64,000 nucleotides of DNA, from contig JAWXAZ010000140.1 in the NCBI GenBank assembly GCA_034439755.1, positions 19,427-83,426 on the forward strand, written 5' to 3'. Positions within the stretch are counted from its first letter, which is position 1; the number at the start of each line of letters is the position of its first letter. Shown piece after piece: positions 7,040 to 15,778 of this stretch. The notes below the pieces were generated by a model that saw only the letters and a list, made by a program, of their open reading frames with translations, ran no database searches and was not told the DNA's origin. Made by a program: the position numbers and the translations under genes. This stretch comes from B1 sp034439755. GTDB lineage: Bacteria > Bacteroidota > Bacteroidia > UKL13-3.

Positions 7040-8116
7040 ATGAATCTAAAATTTGGCCTGATAGGGCATCCTTTGCACAACCAGTTTTCGGTGAATTACT
7101 TTACGCGCAATTTTGAGGAGGCGGGATTAGCATATAGCTATGAGAATTTTGATTTGGCTACAGAGGAGGAATTGAGGGCATTTATTTCAGCGCTCAAAAC
7201 TTTAGGGGATCCATATTTGGGTGGGCACAATTTAAATGTACCTAATAACGATGGAATAACTTTACAAGGGAGCGAAATTGGCGGTACTAATTTGGAGGGG
7301 CAAAGTTTGCACGGGCAAAGCTTGCACGAGCAACGTTTGCATGGGCATAGTTTGGAGGAGCAACATTTGGAGGGGCAAAGTTTGGAGGAGCAACGTTTGG
7401 AGGGGCAACGTTTGCACGGGCAACGTTTGCATGAGCAAAGTTTGGAGGAGCAAAGTTTGGAGGGGCATAGTTTGGAGGGGCATAGTTTGGAGGGGCAAAG
7501 TTTGGGTGGCTCTAATTTTGTTGGAGCTAGTTTTGGCGGATTAAATGTGACGAAGCCTTATAAGGAAAAGGTACTTTCAATGATGGATGAATTATCCATA
7601 GAGGCTGAGGTTTGTGGGGCGGTTAATTGCATTCAATTTTTGCCAAATGGCGTTTTAAAAGGGCATAATACCGACGTATATGGATTTAATATTTCCTTGC
7701 AACAATTCTTAGGTTTGGACCGAAAAAAAAGGGCTTTAATTTTTGGAAATGGCGGTGCGGCAAAAGCGGTTTGTTATGTTTTAAATGAACTATCCATACC
7801 TTATCATTTGGTTACGCGGAGCTTGATAAAACAAGAGAATGAGTTAAATTATTCTGAGCTTACCTTAGCATTAATTAAGCAGCATGAGTTGTTAATTAAT
7901 GCAAGTTCGGTGGGCATGTACCCTAATGAAGATCAATGTTTGCCTATTCCATTTGAAGGCATTGGTAAGGCACATTTTTGTTATGATTTAATTTATTTAC
8001 CAGAGAAAACCACGTTTCTATTGGAGGCAGAAAAGCGCGGTGCTAGGGTTAAAAATGGCTTAGACATGTTGCATTTACAGGCCGATGAGGCATATAGAAT
8101 TTGGATGGATGCTTAA
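7040..8116 (+). CDS. aroE: Shikimate dehydrogenase with an internal pentapeptide-repeat block
   Basis: NADPH-dependent reduction of 3-dehydroshikimate to shikimate for aromatic amino acid synthesis. The AroE parts are clear: FGLIGHPL at the start, the catalytic-lysine block GGLNVTKPYKEKV, GAVNCI, the catalytic-aspartate block GHNTDVYGF and the nucleotide-binding turn FGNGGAAKAV. Between the first helix-strand region (ending near FISALKTLGDPYLGG) and GGLNVTK lie about 100 extra residues, 75-170 counted from TTG 7034. They consist of pentapeptides of the type S-L-E/H-G/E-Q. The reading frame is intact, giving 358 aa against about 250 for the family. The first substrate-binding serine of the usual SHSxS motif is not seen (HNQFS here). 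ATG 7040 is preferred to TTG 7034. Confidence 0.88.
   Translation: MNLKFGLIGHPLHNQFSVNYFTRNFEEAGLAYSYENFDLATEEELRAFISALKTLGDPYLGGHNLNVPNNDGITLQGSEIGGTNLEGQSLHGQSLHEQRLHGHSLEEQHLEGQSLEEQRLEGQRLHGQRLHEQSLEEQSLEGHSLEGHSLEGQSLGGSNFVGASFGGLNVTKPYKEKVLSMMDELSIEAEVCGAVNCIQFLPNGVLKGHNTDVYGFNISLQQFLGLDRKKRALIFGNGGAAKAVCYVLNELSIPYHLVTRSLIKQENELNYSELTLALIKQHELLINASSVGMYPNEDQCLPIPFEGIGKAHFCYDLIYLPEKTTFLLEAEKRGARVKNGLDMLHLQADEAYRIWMDA
7289..7513 (+). repeat. Fifteen tandem 15-bp units inside aroE
   Basis: Fifteen in-phase copies of a 15-bp unit like TTGGAGGGGCAAAGT, each encoding one pentapeptide (NLEGQ, SLHGQ, RLHGH, SLEEQ and so on). Variation is confined to a few positions: His or Glu, Gly or Glu, Ser, Arg or His, Gln or His. 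The array is bordered by degenerate units in the same register (ITLQG, SEIGG before; NFVGA, SFGGL after), so the encoded run is about 19 pentapeptides. A leucine or phenylalanine every fifth residue matches the spacing of a right-handed pentapeptide beta-helix. The unit is free of stops in several frames, including antisense. Confidence 0.9.
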
Positions 8117-8134
8117 TCTTTAATACTATTGCAC

Positions 8135-9094
8135 ATGGGCTTGTTTTACACTTATTGCAAATATAATACACGGTTAACATCGCATTTATTTTATGAGAAC
8201 ATTAGAATTGGGGGCATAGAAAATATTCCTTTACACAAGCCTGTGGTATTGGCACTAAACCATCCCAACTCGTTTTTGGATGCGGTAATTGTAGGCGCGG
8301 TAATTGATAGGCCAACGCATTTTTTAGCACGTGGCGATGCTTTTAAAAGCAATGTTGCGCGGCCCATTTTACATTCTTTAAACATGTTGCCTGTTTTTCG
8401 ATTGTCGGAGGGAAAGGAGAACTTAAGCAAGAATACGGAAACTTTTGATGCTTGTCAGAACATCCTAGAAGAGCGAAAGGTGGTGATTATTTTTGCAGAG
8501 GGATTAAGTGAGAACAATTGGGATTTACGGTCTTTAAAAAAGGGTCCGGCTAGAATTTCGATAAAGGCTTGGAGCAGCGATACGCCTGCTAAAGACATTG
8601 TAATTGTGCCCGTAGGATTAACCTATGAACATTATAAAGGTGCTGGAAAAAACATCTTGGTAAACTTTGGAAAACCCATAGAAAGACAAGACTTTGAGGG
8701 CATTCAAAATGAGGCGCAGTTTGTGCGTACTTTTAATGAAAGGTTATTTGGCGAGTTAGGTAAACTGGCCTATATAGCCCCTTCAATGAAAGAAGGCGAC
8801 GCTCAATATACGAATTTTAGACAGACCTTTAGGCGACTTTGCCGGGGCGAAAAGGATGGCATACAACTGTTATCAAAACTAAACGCGCAATTGGATCAAA
8901 CCGAAAAAAGAAGGTTTATACCATTTATAAAAAGCAGTCTTTTGTTTGCCCCTTTATACGCATTAAGCACTTGGTTAACGCCCAAAATAGTGAAACAATC
9001 TTTGTTTTTTGATTCTATTTCTTTTGGATTGGTGATGTTCCTGTGGCCCTTTTATTTATTGGGCTTGGGCTTGCTTTTAGCTTGTCTATTTTAG
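8135..9094 (+). CDS. 1-acyl-sn-glycerol-3-phosphate acyltransferase-like protein
   Basis: A PlsC/LPLAT-family acyltransferase, which would transfer an acyl chain to a glycerolipid at the inner membrane. The catalytic HX4D motif is NHPNSFLD near residue 45. Further blocks are FLARGDAFK (motif II region) and FAEGLSENN (motif III, usually FPEG; alanine replaces proline). The C-terminal 60 residues are hydrophobic with one or two membrane segments. I choose ATG 8135 (MGLFYTYCKYN); a TTG at 8129 is the alternative. It starts 18 bp after aroE and probably shares its transcript. Its stop overlaps that of the convergent VOC gene by 4 nt. The acceptor substrate is not known. Confidence 0.8.
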   Translation: MGLFYTYCKYNTRLTSHLFYENIRIGGIENIPLHKPVVLALNHPNSFLDAVIVGAVIDRPTHFLARGDAFKSNVARPILHSLNMLPVFRLSEGKENLSKNTETFDACQNILEERKVVIIFAEGLSENNWDLRSLKKGPARISIKAWSSDTPAKDIVIVPVGLTYEHYKGAGKNILVNFGKPIERQDFEGIQNEAQFVRTFNERLFGELGKLAYIAPSMKEGDAQYTNFRQTFRRLCRGEKDGIQLLSKLNAQLDQTEKRRFIPFIKSSLLFAPLYALSTWLTPKIVKQSLFFDSISFGLVMFLWPFYLLGLGLLLACLF

Positions 9095-10134
9095 TCCCTA
9101 ATTTTGTTTAGCCCCAACAAAGAAACCATCCAATTAGGTAGCGGTTTATGCTGACCTCTTTTCTTTAGGTCTAGGTACCAGCCAAACTTTTTTAGAATAG
9201 GCACCTTATGGGTTTCAACCATTTCAATGAGGGTACCATCGGGGTCTTCTACGTAGGCAAACCTTCCGCCCGATTCGCCCATATCGAAGGTATCGCCGCT
9301 ATCTACAGTCAAATTATAATTAAATTTTCTTAAATTAAGTTTGAGGCGCTCCATATTAGGCACATCAAAACACAGATGAATAAAGCCTAAATCGCCCCAA
9401 TACCTATTTTCGAATAATTTAATTGGTGTTCTATCTAAGGCTTGTATTAATTCGATTTGAATATCGCCCAACAAATGGCTAAATGGCGCGGAGTTTGGAT
9501 TTTTAAAAAACAGCAAAGCCCTTCTAAACCTTTGATTCTTGTAAGCTTCACCCAGATCGTTGAAAGTACCAGTAACATCATAGAGCACCTCATTTATACC
9601 TAATCCGTTTTGGTAAAAAGCAATTGAAATATCAATGTTATTCACGCCAATAATTGCCCCACAGAATCCACCTTGCATAAATTCTTTTGCCTTGAACCAA
9701 GACTTATCTTTTACAACTTGATATTGGTTTCCGGCAGGGTCTTTTAGCAAAAAAGTTTTATGTCCATTTGGATCCTCCATGGGCGTTGTGCAATCGTTGT
9801 TATTTTTAATAATTTCGGAAGCCTTTTTAGGGTTGTTAGATTTAAGTTTAACGGCATTAATTCCTAAATCGCCCCACTGCATGGAAGGGCCGGCAACCGA
9901 CTTTCTGCTGGTAAATTGCCAAATTTCTGCGCCACCCCCACCATTCATATTCATGGCCAGGATGGCTCTTCTGCTATGTACTTCTCCCCCAGTGTAAAGT
10001 GTCATTAAAGGCGCTTTTGCCTCATCATCGAAAATTTGAACATTTATGCCAAAAACAGTTCTTAGCCATTTAAAAGTTTGGGGAGAATCTTGACAACCAA
10101 TACCTACCTGTTGAATTCCAGAAATAAACGCCAT
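9091..10134 (-). CDS. Two-domain VOC (glyoxalase/dioxygenase fold) family protein
   Basis: A vicinal-oxygen-chelate superfamily protein with two consecutive VOC modules, about residues 5-140 and 150-320. The second has the typical strands GAIIGVNNIDISIAFYQ, FIHLCFDVPNM and a C-terminal FAYVEDPDGTLIEMVE, where the last Glu is a usual metal ligand. The first module opens with GIQQVGIGCQD and ends in KDPAGNQYQVV. The two-module size (347 aa) is like that of hydroxyphenylpyruvate dioxygenase, but the signature of that enzyme is not seen. The reaction is unknown. It lies 7 bp downstream of the short-chain dehydrogenase and is probably cotranscribed with it. Confidence 0.72.
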   Translation of the reverse strand: MAFISGIQQVGIGCQDSPQTFKWLRTVFGINVQIFDDEAKAPLMTLYTGGEVHSRRAILAMNMNGGGGAEIWQFTSRKSVAGPSMQWGDLGINAVKLKSNNPKKASEIIKNNNDCTTPMEDPNGHKTFLLKDPAGNQYQVVKDKSWFKAKEFMQGGFCGAIIGVNNIDISIAFYQNGLGINEVLYDVTGTFNDLGEAYKNQRFRRALLFFKNPNSAPFSHLLGDIQIELIQALDRTPIKLFENRYWGDLGFIHLCFDVPNMERLKLNLRKFNYNLTVDSGDTFDMGESGGRFAYVEDPDGTLIEMVETHKVPILKKFGWYLDLKKRGQHKPLPNWMVSLLGLNKIRD

Positions 10135-10141
10135 ATTTTAC

Positions 10142-10939
10142 TTAAGATAATTTTAATTTTTTAACCAATTTAAAGAAGAAATAAGGAAGCAGTTTCCTTA
10201 AAATTATAAGCACCATTTCTTGCTGAACCACATAAATTTTTCGCTTATTTTTAGCAATACCCGCTACAATTTTGGCGGCACAAACTTCGGCAGGAATGCC
10301 ATTTATTTGTCCGGCATCCATAACTTGATGTTGGGTGCCATCTGCTTTTAGGGCCGATTCTGAAATATTAGTTTGTATTCTACCCGGAGATACCGTTGTA
10401 AAATGGATATTTTTACGGGTATTCTCTAAGAACCACGACTCAAAAAATCCCTCCAAAGCATGCTTGGAAGCAGAATAAGCGCTGCGCTGAGGAAAACCAA
10501 AGGTACCCACAACAGAGCTAATTAAGACAATGTTTGCATGGGTAGAATTTATCAATAAAGGCCAAAGGCTTTTTGTTAAACCAACTTGGCCAAAAAAATT
10601 AACCTCCATAATTCTGCGATCAACCGCCAAGGAGGTTTCCTCTGCTTGGGAACGCTGACTAATTCCAGCATTATTAACCAGCACATCAATCACCTTAAAC
10701 TTTTGGAACAGCTTTTCTGCAAAGTCTTTGATGGAGGCTTCACTGGCAATATCCAAAAAAAAACAATCGCATTTGGCGCCATTTTTAATACAAACTTGCA
10801 TTACATCCTGCAATTTATCTAGGTTTCTGGCAGCCAAAATTAAATGAGAGCCAGGCTGAGCCATTTGCTGAGCCAAGGCTTTTCCTATGCCAGAGGAGGC
10901 ACCGGTAATGACAATGGTTTTATTTGAAAAATACTGCAT
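10142..10939 (-). CDS. Short-chain dehydrogenase/reductase (SDR) family oxidoreductase
   Basis: A classical SDR using NAD(P)H. The cofactor motif TGASSGIGKA is at residues 12-21, NNAG at about 89-92, and the catalytic Ser-Tyr-Lys triad at about S142 (LISSVVG), Y155 and K159 (YSASK). The C-terminus carries an IIL.K.LPYFFFKLVKKL hydrophobic-basic tail, as in DHRS7B-like reductases that associate with membranes. Length 265 aa. The substrate is not indicated; the neighbouring VOC gene could act on the same pathway. ATG at 10939 is well placed before the first beta strand. Confidence 0.87.
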   Translation of the reverse strand: MQYFSNKTIVITGASSGIGKALAQQMAQPGSHLILAARNLDKLQDVMQVCIKNGAKCDCFFLDIASEASIKDFAEKLFQKFKVIDVLVNNAGISQRSQAEETSLAVDRRIMEVNFFGQVGLTKSLWPLLINSTHANIVLISSVVGTFGFPQRSAYSASKHALEGFFESWFLENTRKNIHFTTVSPGRIQTNISESALKADGTQHQVMDAGQINGIPAEVCAAKIVAGIAKNKRKIYVVQQEMVLIILRKLLPYFFFKLVKKLKLS

Positions 10940-10993
10940 CGGCTAATTTTTTCACAGGATGGCAAAATACGAGATAGACCGAGATTTTTAGCA

Positions 10994-11599
10994 TTAATTT
11001 TTAAACAATTCAAGTTGTTCATTTAACAACCTAAATGTCATGCGGTGCAAATTAGTTGGACCAAACTCTTTAATGGCCTTTCTATGTTTAATGGTTGGGT
11101 AACCTTTATTTTGGTTCCAACCATATTGAGGAAACATGGCATGCAGTTCTTCCATATAATCGTCGCGGTAAGTTTTGGCCAAAATGGAAGCCGCGGCAAT
11201 ATTTTGGAAACGCGCGTCACCCTTGATCTCGCAGCGATGTGGAATTTTGCCATAAGGAATAAACCGATTGCCATCAATTAACAACAAACTCGGAACAATA
11301 GTTAATTTATCTAAAGCACGGTGCATGGCCATAAAAGACGATTTAAGAATATTATACTTATCAATTTCTTTGTTATCTAAAGAGGAAACCGCCCAGGCCA
11401 AAGATTTTTCTTCAATTTCCAAACGCAATTCTTTGCGGTCTTTCTCACTTAATTTTTTAGAATCGTTTAAGCCTTTGATATTTTTTTTTGGATCAAGAAT
11501 AACAGCTGCCGCAAATACTGGTCCGGCTAAACAACCCCTTCCAGCCTCATCGCAGCCAGCTTCTGGTAACATCTTTTGAAAAGTTTTTAGCAAGGCCAT
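10994..11599 (-). CDS. rnhB: Ribonuclease HII
   Basis: Endonuclease that cuts RNA in RNA-DNA hybrids and excises single ribonucleotides from DNA. The signature AGCDEAGRGCLAGPV at residues 14-28 carries the catalytic Asp17-Glu18 pair; LLIDGNRF has a further acidic ligand and AAASILAKTYRD the last conserved block. At 201 aa it is of normal length. Upstream of the ATG at 11599 the minus strand reads TATAATTG only 4 nt away, a near match to the -7 box, so this message may also be leaderless. Confidence 0.95.
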   Translation of the reverse strand: MALLKTFQKMLPEAGCDEAGRGCLAGPVFAAAVILDPKKNIKGLNDSKKLSEKDRKELRLEIEEKSLAWAVSSLDNKEIDKYNILKSSFMAMHRALDKLTIVPSLLLIDGNRFIPYGKIPHRCEIKGDARFQNIAAASILAKTYRDDYMEELHAMFPQYGWNQNKGYPTIKHRKAIKEFGPTNLHRMTFRLLNEQLELFKN

Positions 11600-11699
11600 C
11601 TTGCAATTATAAGATTTTTTTCAAAATTGATTTTAGAACTATGATACAATAATATATACGAATCAATAAATTTACCGCGTTAAAGCCACGCGGCCCGCA

Positions 11700-13154
11700 A
11701 TGAAAAAAACGTTTATTACAAATTTCATCTTGCTCATGTCGGTTAACTTGCTCATTAAACCCTTTTGGATTTTGGGCATAGATCGAGGAGTTCAAAATGC
11801 TGTTGGATACGAGCAGTATGGCTTGTATAGCAATTTGTTTGCTTTTTCAATGCTGCTTATTACGCTGCTCGATTTAGGCATAAACAACTATACCTCCTCT
11901 AATATTGCAAAAGACCCAGAAAGCCTCAACAAAGAATTTGCGGCTTTAACCACCTTTAAATTAGGGTCGAGCTTAGTTTACCTCACCTTAACTTTGGGCA
12001 TTGGCACCCTAATGGGCTACCCCATAGACAGGTTACAACTCTTGTTAATACTTGGGTTCAACCAAATTCTATCTTACTTTTATTCTTTTTTTAGAAGCAT
12101 TGTGGGCGGATTGCAACTATTTAAAACCGACGCATTGTTATCGGTGGTAGACAGAAGTTTAATGATTTTGCTATGCGGGTTAATGCTTTGGTTTGGGTTG
12201 TTCAGCATAAGCATCCCAGCCTTTATTTTGGCTCAAACCGTGGCCTATTCTACCGCAGTGGCCATTTCATTTTTTGTAATAAAACCGCATTTGCACACGC
12301 TAATTTGGAAACTCGATTTTAGCCATTTTAAGGTGGTGATAATTAAAATGTTTCCATACGCCTTGTTATCTTTACTAATGACATTTTACACCAGGTTAGA
12401 TGTAGTGCTTATTCCCAAATTGGTGGCAGATGGCGATATGCAAAATGGCATTTACGCCTCGGCCTATCGCTTGTTGGAGGCCGCAAATATGATGGCCGCC
12501 CTTGTGGCCATGCTCCTGCTTCCTATGTTTTCGAAGATGATAGCTGCCAAAGAAAATTTGAATTCATTGGTTCAATTTAGCACCGGACTCATGCTAATTC
12601 CGGCCTTTGCCTTTTGCCTCATTGCATTTGGGTATCAAGACCCTATAATTCATTTGTTAAACCACCACAGCAACGATTACGCGGCCTGGGTTTTTGGCTT
12701 GGTTATTCTATGTTTTTTTCCGCTGTGCATCATGTATATTTACGGTACCTTGTTAACCGCCAATGGTAATTTTAAAATTCTAAACATTTTGGCGGCTATT
12801 GCATTGATTTTGAATCTTGGGCTCAACTTTTGGCTCATCCCAATTTACAAAGCTTATGGGGCAGCCATTGCAGCTATAAGCACACAAGCATTCATAGGTT
12901 TTAGCAACCTCCTTTTTGGTATCAAAATTCTCAAAATTCGGTTTGAACCAAAATTTATTACCCGGTTTTTCGTTTCCCTCTTATTCATTGGTATTTTATT
13001 GTTTGTGACCCTTAAATTGGAATTCACTTGGTGGCAAGCCTCCATTTCAATTATTTTAGGCACATTGGGAAGCATGTTTGGTCTCAAAATACTTGATTTT
13101 AAACAAGGTTTAGAGCTTCTTAAGGGTAGACAAGCCGAAAAAGGGGGTTTATGA
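11700..13154 (+). CDS. Polysaccharide flippase (Wzx/MATE-like)
   Basis: A multi-pass membrane protein of the polysaccharide-transport family that moves lipid-linked glycan units across the inner membrane. About 12-14 hydrophobic segments alternate with short charged loops over 484 aa. Recognisable blocks are ILGIDRGVQNAVGYEQYGLYS near the start, GGLQLFKTD in the first half and FYTRLDVVLIPKLV in the middle. The next two genes encode a chain-length regulator and a polymerase or ligase, the usual Wzx-Wzz-Wzy company. No glycosyltransferases lie nearby, so the sugar and the product cannot be predicted. Confidence 0.82.
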   Translation: MKKTFITNFILLMSVNLLIKPFWILGIDRGVQNAVGYEQYGLYSNLFAFSMLLITLLDLGINNYTSSNIAKDPESLNKEFAALTTFKLGSSLVYLTLTLGIGTLMGYPIDRLQLLLILGFNQILSYFYSFFRSIVGGLQLFKTDALLSVVDRSLMILLCGLMLWFGLFSISIPAFILAQTVAYSTAVAISFFVIKPHLHTLIWKLDFSHFKVVIIKMFPYALLSLLMTFYTRLDVVLIPKLVADGDMQNGIYASAYRLLEAANMMAALVAMLLLPMFSKMIAAKENLNSLVQFSTGLMLIPAFAFCLIAFGYQDPIIHLLNHHSNDYAAWVFGLVILCFFPLCIMYIYGTLLTANGNFKILNILAAIALILNLGLNFWLIPIYKAYGAAIAAISTQAFIGFSNLLFGIKILKIRFEPKFITRFFVSLLFIGILLFVTLKLEFTWWQASISIILGTLGSMFGLKILDFKQGLELLKGRQAEKGGL

Positions 13155-13165
13155 GGTATTTTTTA

Positions 13166-13173
13166 TATTTTTG
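13166..13173 (+). promoter_or_regulatory. Bacteroidota -7 box before the Wzz gene
   Basis: TATTTTTG, an exact TAnnTTTG, 12 nt upstream of the ATG at 13186 and just after the flippase stop. It may allow separate expression of the wzz and ligase genes. Confidence 0.4.
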
Positions 13174-13185
13174 CTGCGTAACGAT

Positions 13186-14196
13186 ATGAACAAGAAAAAA
13201 AAACAATATTACTTCGAGCTAATTGATGTATTTCATTTCATAGTTAGGTGGAGAAAAAAACTGATAATCATTTGTGGCATTTCGGCCATTTTATCCATAC
13301 TCATTTCTAGTCCATGGGTAATAAGACCAAAATACCAATCTACCGCGGTATTTTACCCGTCAACCAACAACTCCATCTCCTCTGCCTTGCTTACAGACAG
13401 TAGGGTAAAACAAAAAGACCCATTAGAATTTGGAGAGCAAGTTGCCGCACAACAATATGTGCAAATATTGGAATCGGATTACCTTAAATTGAAAGTAATT
13501 AACCGTTACAATTTGGCAGAACACTACCGCATAGACCCAAGCGATGGGGAAAAAAATTACAAAATGGGCAAAATGTACGACAAGAACATCAGTTTTCGTA
13601 AAACACCATATGCCTCCATTGAAGTAAGTGTTTTGGACGAAAAGCCAGAGATTGCTGCCGAAGTAGCCAATGGCATTGTGATGATTTTGGACAGTGTTAA
13701 GACGGAAGTTCAACGTAAAATGGCCATGCAGGCCTTTCACATTATTGAAACTGAGTACAAACGCAAGGAAGAAGAAGTAAATTCCATTAAAGTTAGGATG
13801 CAAGAATTGGGTGCTAAAGGCGTTTATAATGTGGAAGAGCAATCGAAAGCCATTACCGAATTAATAGGCAAAAACGGGATGAATGAAAATATTCGCCAAC
13901 AACAAAATAACTTGGCACAATATGGTGCAGAATCACAATCTTTATACAATACATTAGAGCTTCAAGTAGAGCAAATGAATGAGTTGAAAAAGAAATTGGA
14001 TCAGGCCAAAATTGACGTAGAAGGTAATTTGAGTAATGTATTTATTTTACAAAATGCTTCTCCTGCCGAAAGAAAAACATACCCAATTCGTTCCTTAATT
14101 GTGTTGGGTGCTATTTTAGGTTCATTCATTTTAGCTTGTATTGTGTTGTTGTTTGTTGAGAAATTTCAACATCAAAAAGACAATTTTATTTCTTAG
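13186..14196 (+). CDS. Wzz-domain chain-length determinant protein
   Basis: An inner-membrane polysaccharide co-polymerase that sets glycan chain length. The N-terminal membrane helix is at about residues 25-45 (KLIIICGISAILSIL) after the LIDVFHFIVRWRKK entry. A periplasmic domain with a long coiled-coil region follows (about 180-280, rich in Glu, Lys and Gln), and a second membrane helix sits near the C-terminus (LIVLGAILGSFILAC). There is no C-terminal tyrosine kinase domain, so it is the short type. ATG 13186 (MNKKKKQYYFELID) is preferred to TTG 13171. It lies 31 bp after the flippase gene and 5 bp before the ligase gene. Confidence 0.83.
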   Translation: MNKKKKQYYFELIDVFHFIVRWRKKLIIICGISAILSILISSPWVIRPKYQSTAVFYPSTNNSISSALLTDSRVKQKDPLEFGEQVAAQQYVQILESDYLKLKVINRYNLAEHYRIDPSDGEKNYKMGKMYDKNISFRKTPYASIEVSVLDEKPEIAAEVANGIVMILDSVKTEVQRKMAMQAFHIIETEYKRKEEEVNSIKVRMQELGAKGVYNVEEQSKAITELIGKNGMNENIRQQQNNLAQYGAESQSLYNTLELQVEQMNELKKKLDQAKIDVEGNLSNVFILQNASPAERKTYPIRSLIVLGAILGSFILACIVLLFVEKFQHQKDNFIS

Positions 14197-14201
14197 TAAA
14201 C

Positions 14202-15653
14202 TTGAATCTCGAAGCAAAACAAAAATGGCTTATTGGGTCTGGAATACTTTTTATTCTGCTCAACACCATTGGCATTGCCTTTGAATTTTATTGGACTCCG
14301 GCCTTGCCTGCTCTGGCCTTGTTATCCCTTCTGGCTTTATTAAGATTAGATGTATTAATTATTATTCTGGTTTTCTTGGTTCCACTTTCCATTAACATTG
14401 AAAATGTGGTGTTGGGCATGGGCTTATCATTGCCATCGGAACCTCTTATTATTGGAATTTTCTTGTTGGTGGTCTATAAATTTATTATAGATGGAGAGTA
14501 TGATTTTAGGGTATTAAAACATCCCATCACCATTGCCATTATACTTAACATGACCTGGATTTTGGTAACTTCTTTTACCAGCATGGAAAAGGTGGTAAGC
14601 ATTAAATTTTTCTTGTCGAGATCTTGGTTCTTGGTGGTATTTTATTTCTTGGCGGTTGTGCTATTTAGGAAAATAGATTATATAAAAAATTACCTCTGGG
14701 CTTATATGATTCCCTTAGCCTTTGTGATTATTTTCACCTTAATAAAACACAGTGAGGACGACTTTTCTCAAATTACTTCATTTGAGATTATGGCACCGTT
14801 TTATATTGCCCATGGCATTTATGCCGCGGCCATTGCCTTCTTTATTCCCATGCTGTTTATATGGGTAATTTTTGGGTTTAAATTGAACCTAAATTTTGGC
14901 AGTCTTTTGGCGGTTGTGTTTTTATTGTTGCTATTTTTCTTTGGATTGGTATTGAGTTATACCCGAGCAGGTTGGGTTAGTTTGGCTGCTGCAACAATGT
15001 TTGGTGCTGCGTTGTTTTTGCGGTTAAGGCTGTGGCATATGATGAGCATTTTAGCCATTGTTGCTTCCTTTATCTTGGTTAATTTTGATGATATTTTTTA
15101 TCAACTGTATCAAAACAAACAGAACTCTGCAGAGGGTTTTGAAAAGCATTTAGAATCTGTTTCTAATGTTAGGAATGATGTGTCGAATTTAGAGCGTGTA
15201 AACAGGTGGGCGGCGGCAATCAATATGGTTAAAGAAAAACCATTCGTAGGTTTTGGTCCGGGAGCCTATTCATTTACCTATGCGCCATACCAAGACCCCG
15301 AGTTTAAAACGCCTATTACAACAGCCTTTGGCGACCAAGGTCATGCTCACTCTGAGTATTTAAATCCATTGGCAGAAAGTGGATGGATGGGATTGATAAC
15401 GTTTTTAATTATACTCTATTTTGTTTTTAAAAGGGGTTTATTTTTGGTTTACCACGGGCGCACCTTTGAGATAAGAATGTTGAGTGCTGGTATGTTGTTG
15501 GGATTGGTTACTTATTTGGCCCACGGATTATTAAATAGCTACAGTGAGCAAGATAAAATTGCGGTTTTATTTTGGGGGTTTATTGCTGTTATAACAGCCT
15601 TAGATATTTATCACCAGCCCTTGCCAGCGGCAGAAGATTTAGAAGAGGAATGA
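14202..15653 (+). CDS. O-antigen ligase/polymerase (Wzy/WaaL) family membrane protein
   Basis: A multi-pass membrane protein of about 11-12 hydrophobic segments. It joins or transfers polysaccharide units on the periplasmic side of the inner membrane. The family region lies at about residues 340-410: VGFGPGAYSF, then the periplasmic loop with the conserved His block GHAHSEYLNPLAESGWMG. The only start close to the preceding stop is TTG 14202, 5 bp after the Wzz gene; an ATG at 14224 is out of frame. Whether it ligates to lipid A core or polymerises cannot be told from sequence. Confidence 0.82.
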   Translation: MNLEAKQKWLIGSGILFILLNTIGIAFEFYWTPALPALALLSLLALLRLDVLIIILVFLVPLSINIENVVLGMGLSLPSEPLIIGIFLLVVYKFIIDGEYDFRVLKHPITIAIILNMTWILVTSFTSMEKVVSIKFFLSRSWFLVVFYFLAVVLFRKIDYIKNYLWAYMIPLAFVIIFTLIKHSEDDFSQITSFEIMAPFYIAHGIYAAAIAFFIPMLFIWVIFGFKLNLNFGSLLAVVFLLLLFFFGLVLSYTRAGWVSLAAATMFGAALFLRLRLWHMMSILAIVASFILVNFDDIFYQLYQNKQNSAEGFEKHLESVSNVRNDVSNLERVNRWAAAINMVKEKPFVGFGPGAYSFTYAPYQDPEFKTPITTAFGDQGHAHSEYLNPLAESGWMGLITFLIILYFVFKRGLFLVYHGRTFEIRMLSAGMLLGLVTYLAHGLLNSYSEQDKIAVLFWGFIAVITALDIYHQPLPAAEDLEEE

Positions 15654-15778
15654 TATTATAACTTTAACCTAAAATAACAATATTACTTATGCGAACTAAG
15701 CATACAAGAAGGTTGTGCAGGGTAGTATTTTATGGTTTAACTTTAAGCAAAAATAGTAACACAAGAAAGTTTGGCAGA

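Noticed and set aside
7262..7544. Open frames on the antisense strand and in another frame within the aroE repeats
   Set aside because: They arise because the 15-bp unit lacks stops in several frames. The AroE frame is the only one joined to conserved protein on both sides.
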